A stretch of 64,000 nucleotides of DNA from positions 1,842,369 through 1,906,368 of the forward strand of contig NZ_BMBA01000001.1 of assembly GCF_017312485.1 (NCBI RefSeq). Reading direction: 5' to 3'. The notes beneath the pieces were generated by a model. That model was not told the DNA's origin, did not search any database, and saw nothing but the letters and a program-made list of their open reading frames with translations. The first letter of the stretch is position 1; the number at the start of each line of letters is the position of its first letter. Shown here piece by piece: positions 63,864 to 64,000 of the stretch. This DNA is from Clostridium zeae (lineage in GTDB: Bacteria > Bacillota > Clostridia > Clostridiales > Clostridiaceae). The position numbers were made by a program, and so were the translations under genes.

Positions 63864-64000
63864 TAAAAAAAATCCCTTCAAAGAAGAGATTTATGATTTC
63901 ATCTCTCTTATCTCGCAGCTCACCTGCAGGAATTGGCACCATTGTGTATATCACTGGTTGCCGGGTTTCATAGGGCCCTTTTCCCTCCACCTCTCTTGAT
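63864..64000 (-). ncRNA. SAM-I (S-box) riboswitch controlling metK
   Basis: Minus-strand RNA with S-box hallmarks in order: ATCAAGAGAGGTGGAGGG, GGCCCTATGAAACCCGGCAACC-type core (GAAACCCGGCAACC), GGTGCCAATTCC, and the closing GATAAGAG. Then AATCTCTTC / GAAGGGATT terminator with T8 (63866-63892). The first few bases of P1 lie beyond the window edge. SAM binding would end transcription before metK. Confidence 0.96.

Noticed and set aside
63733..63990. 85-codon ORF upstream of metK
   Set aside because: It overlaps the SAM-I aptamer and its terminator and has no ribosome site.

Overview
The window looks like a chromosomal segment of a spore-forming, low-GC Clostridium (sensu stricto or a close relative). 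The evidence is strong AT bias, AGGAGG-type ribosome binding sites, an alpha/beta-type small acid-soluble spore protein, ferredoxin-dependent 2-oxoacid oxidoreductase, long-form HPF, FMN and SAM-I riboswitches, and an abundance of intrinsic terminators. Most genes lie on the minus strand.

Layout. 1-2000: a copper P-type ATPase (cut by the window edge) with csoR and its operator. 2.2-10.1 kb: yaaA behind a Fur-type box, CBS and CAP-like proteins, a DEDDh exonuclease, a P-loop/LexA-peptidase fusion, a degenerate M28 peptidase and a membrane MutS-like ATPase. 10.1-11.9 kb: an island of short palindromic repeats around a znuA-type zinc lipoprotein. 11.9-15.9 kb: yhaO-yhaN nuclease/ATPase pair behind a LexA box. 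16-25.5 kb: SASP, two tRNA-Trp genes, a complete oppBCDFA peptide transporter and a CBS-ACT protein. 25.8-29.8 kb: a TroA-fold protein without metal ligands, a tandem HD/HD-GYP protein, and tsaE-tsaB-rimI. 29.9-35.6 kb: korAB behind a second Fur-type box, more palindromic repeats, and a vanY-vanR-vanS-like trio without resistance ligase genes. 35.6-45.2 kb: FMN-riboswitch-controlled ribU, tex, a secreted M28 peptidase, prfB (with its programmed frameshift), secA and hpf.

45.8-56.5 kb is a 10.7-kb prophage remnant bounded by perfect 35-bp direct repeats. Its right boundary lies inside a structured RNA between comFC and hpf, the usual place of the raiA-motif ncRNA. The host terminator of that RNA is stranded at the far end, and the phage supplies a replacement terminator. 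Inside are a tail protein, lysis genes (XhlA, GH24 endolysin, holin-like protein), an acetyltransferase, an IS3-family element sitting on an apparent deletion, a 5'-truncated integrase and an XRE regulator. It also carries a small cargo operon: a 24-residue peptide carrying the KGDGW motif, a radical SAM/SPASM maturase and an MFS exporter. This closely resembles the streptide (Lys-Trp cross-linked RiPP) system of streptococci and is the most striking item in the window.

56.7-64 kb: recD2, a degenerate comFA, comFC, nagA, and metK under an upstream SAM-I riboswitch. Three copies of a composite repeat (terminator hairpin, conserved 44-45 nt motif, ~95-bp palindrome) occur at 10.4, 11.7 and 62.3 kb, and further palindromes of the same design are scattered elsewhere.
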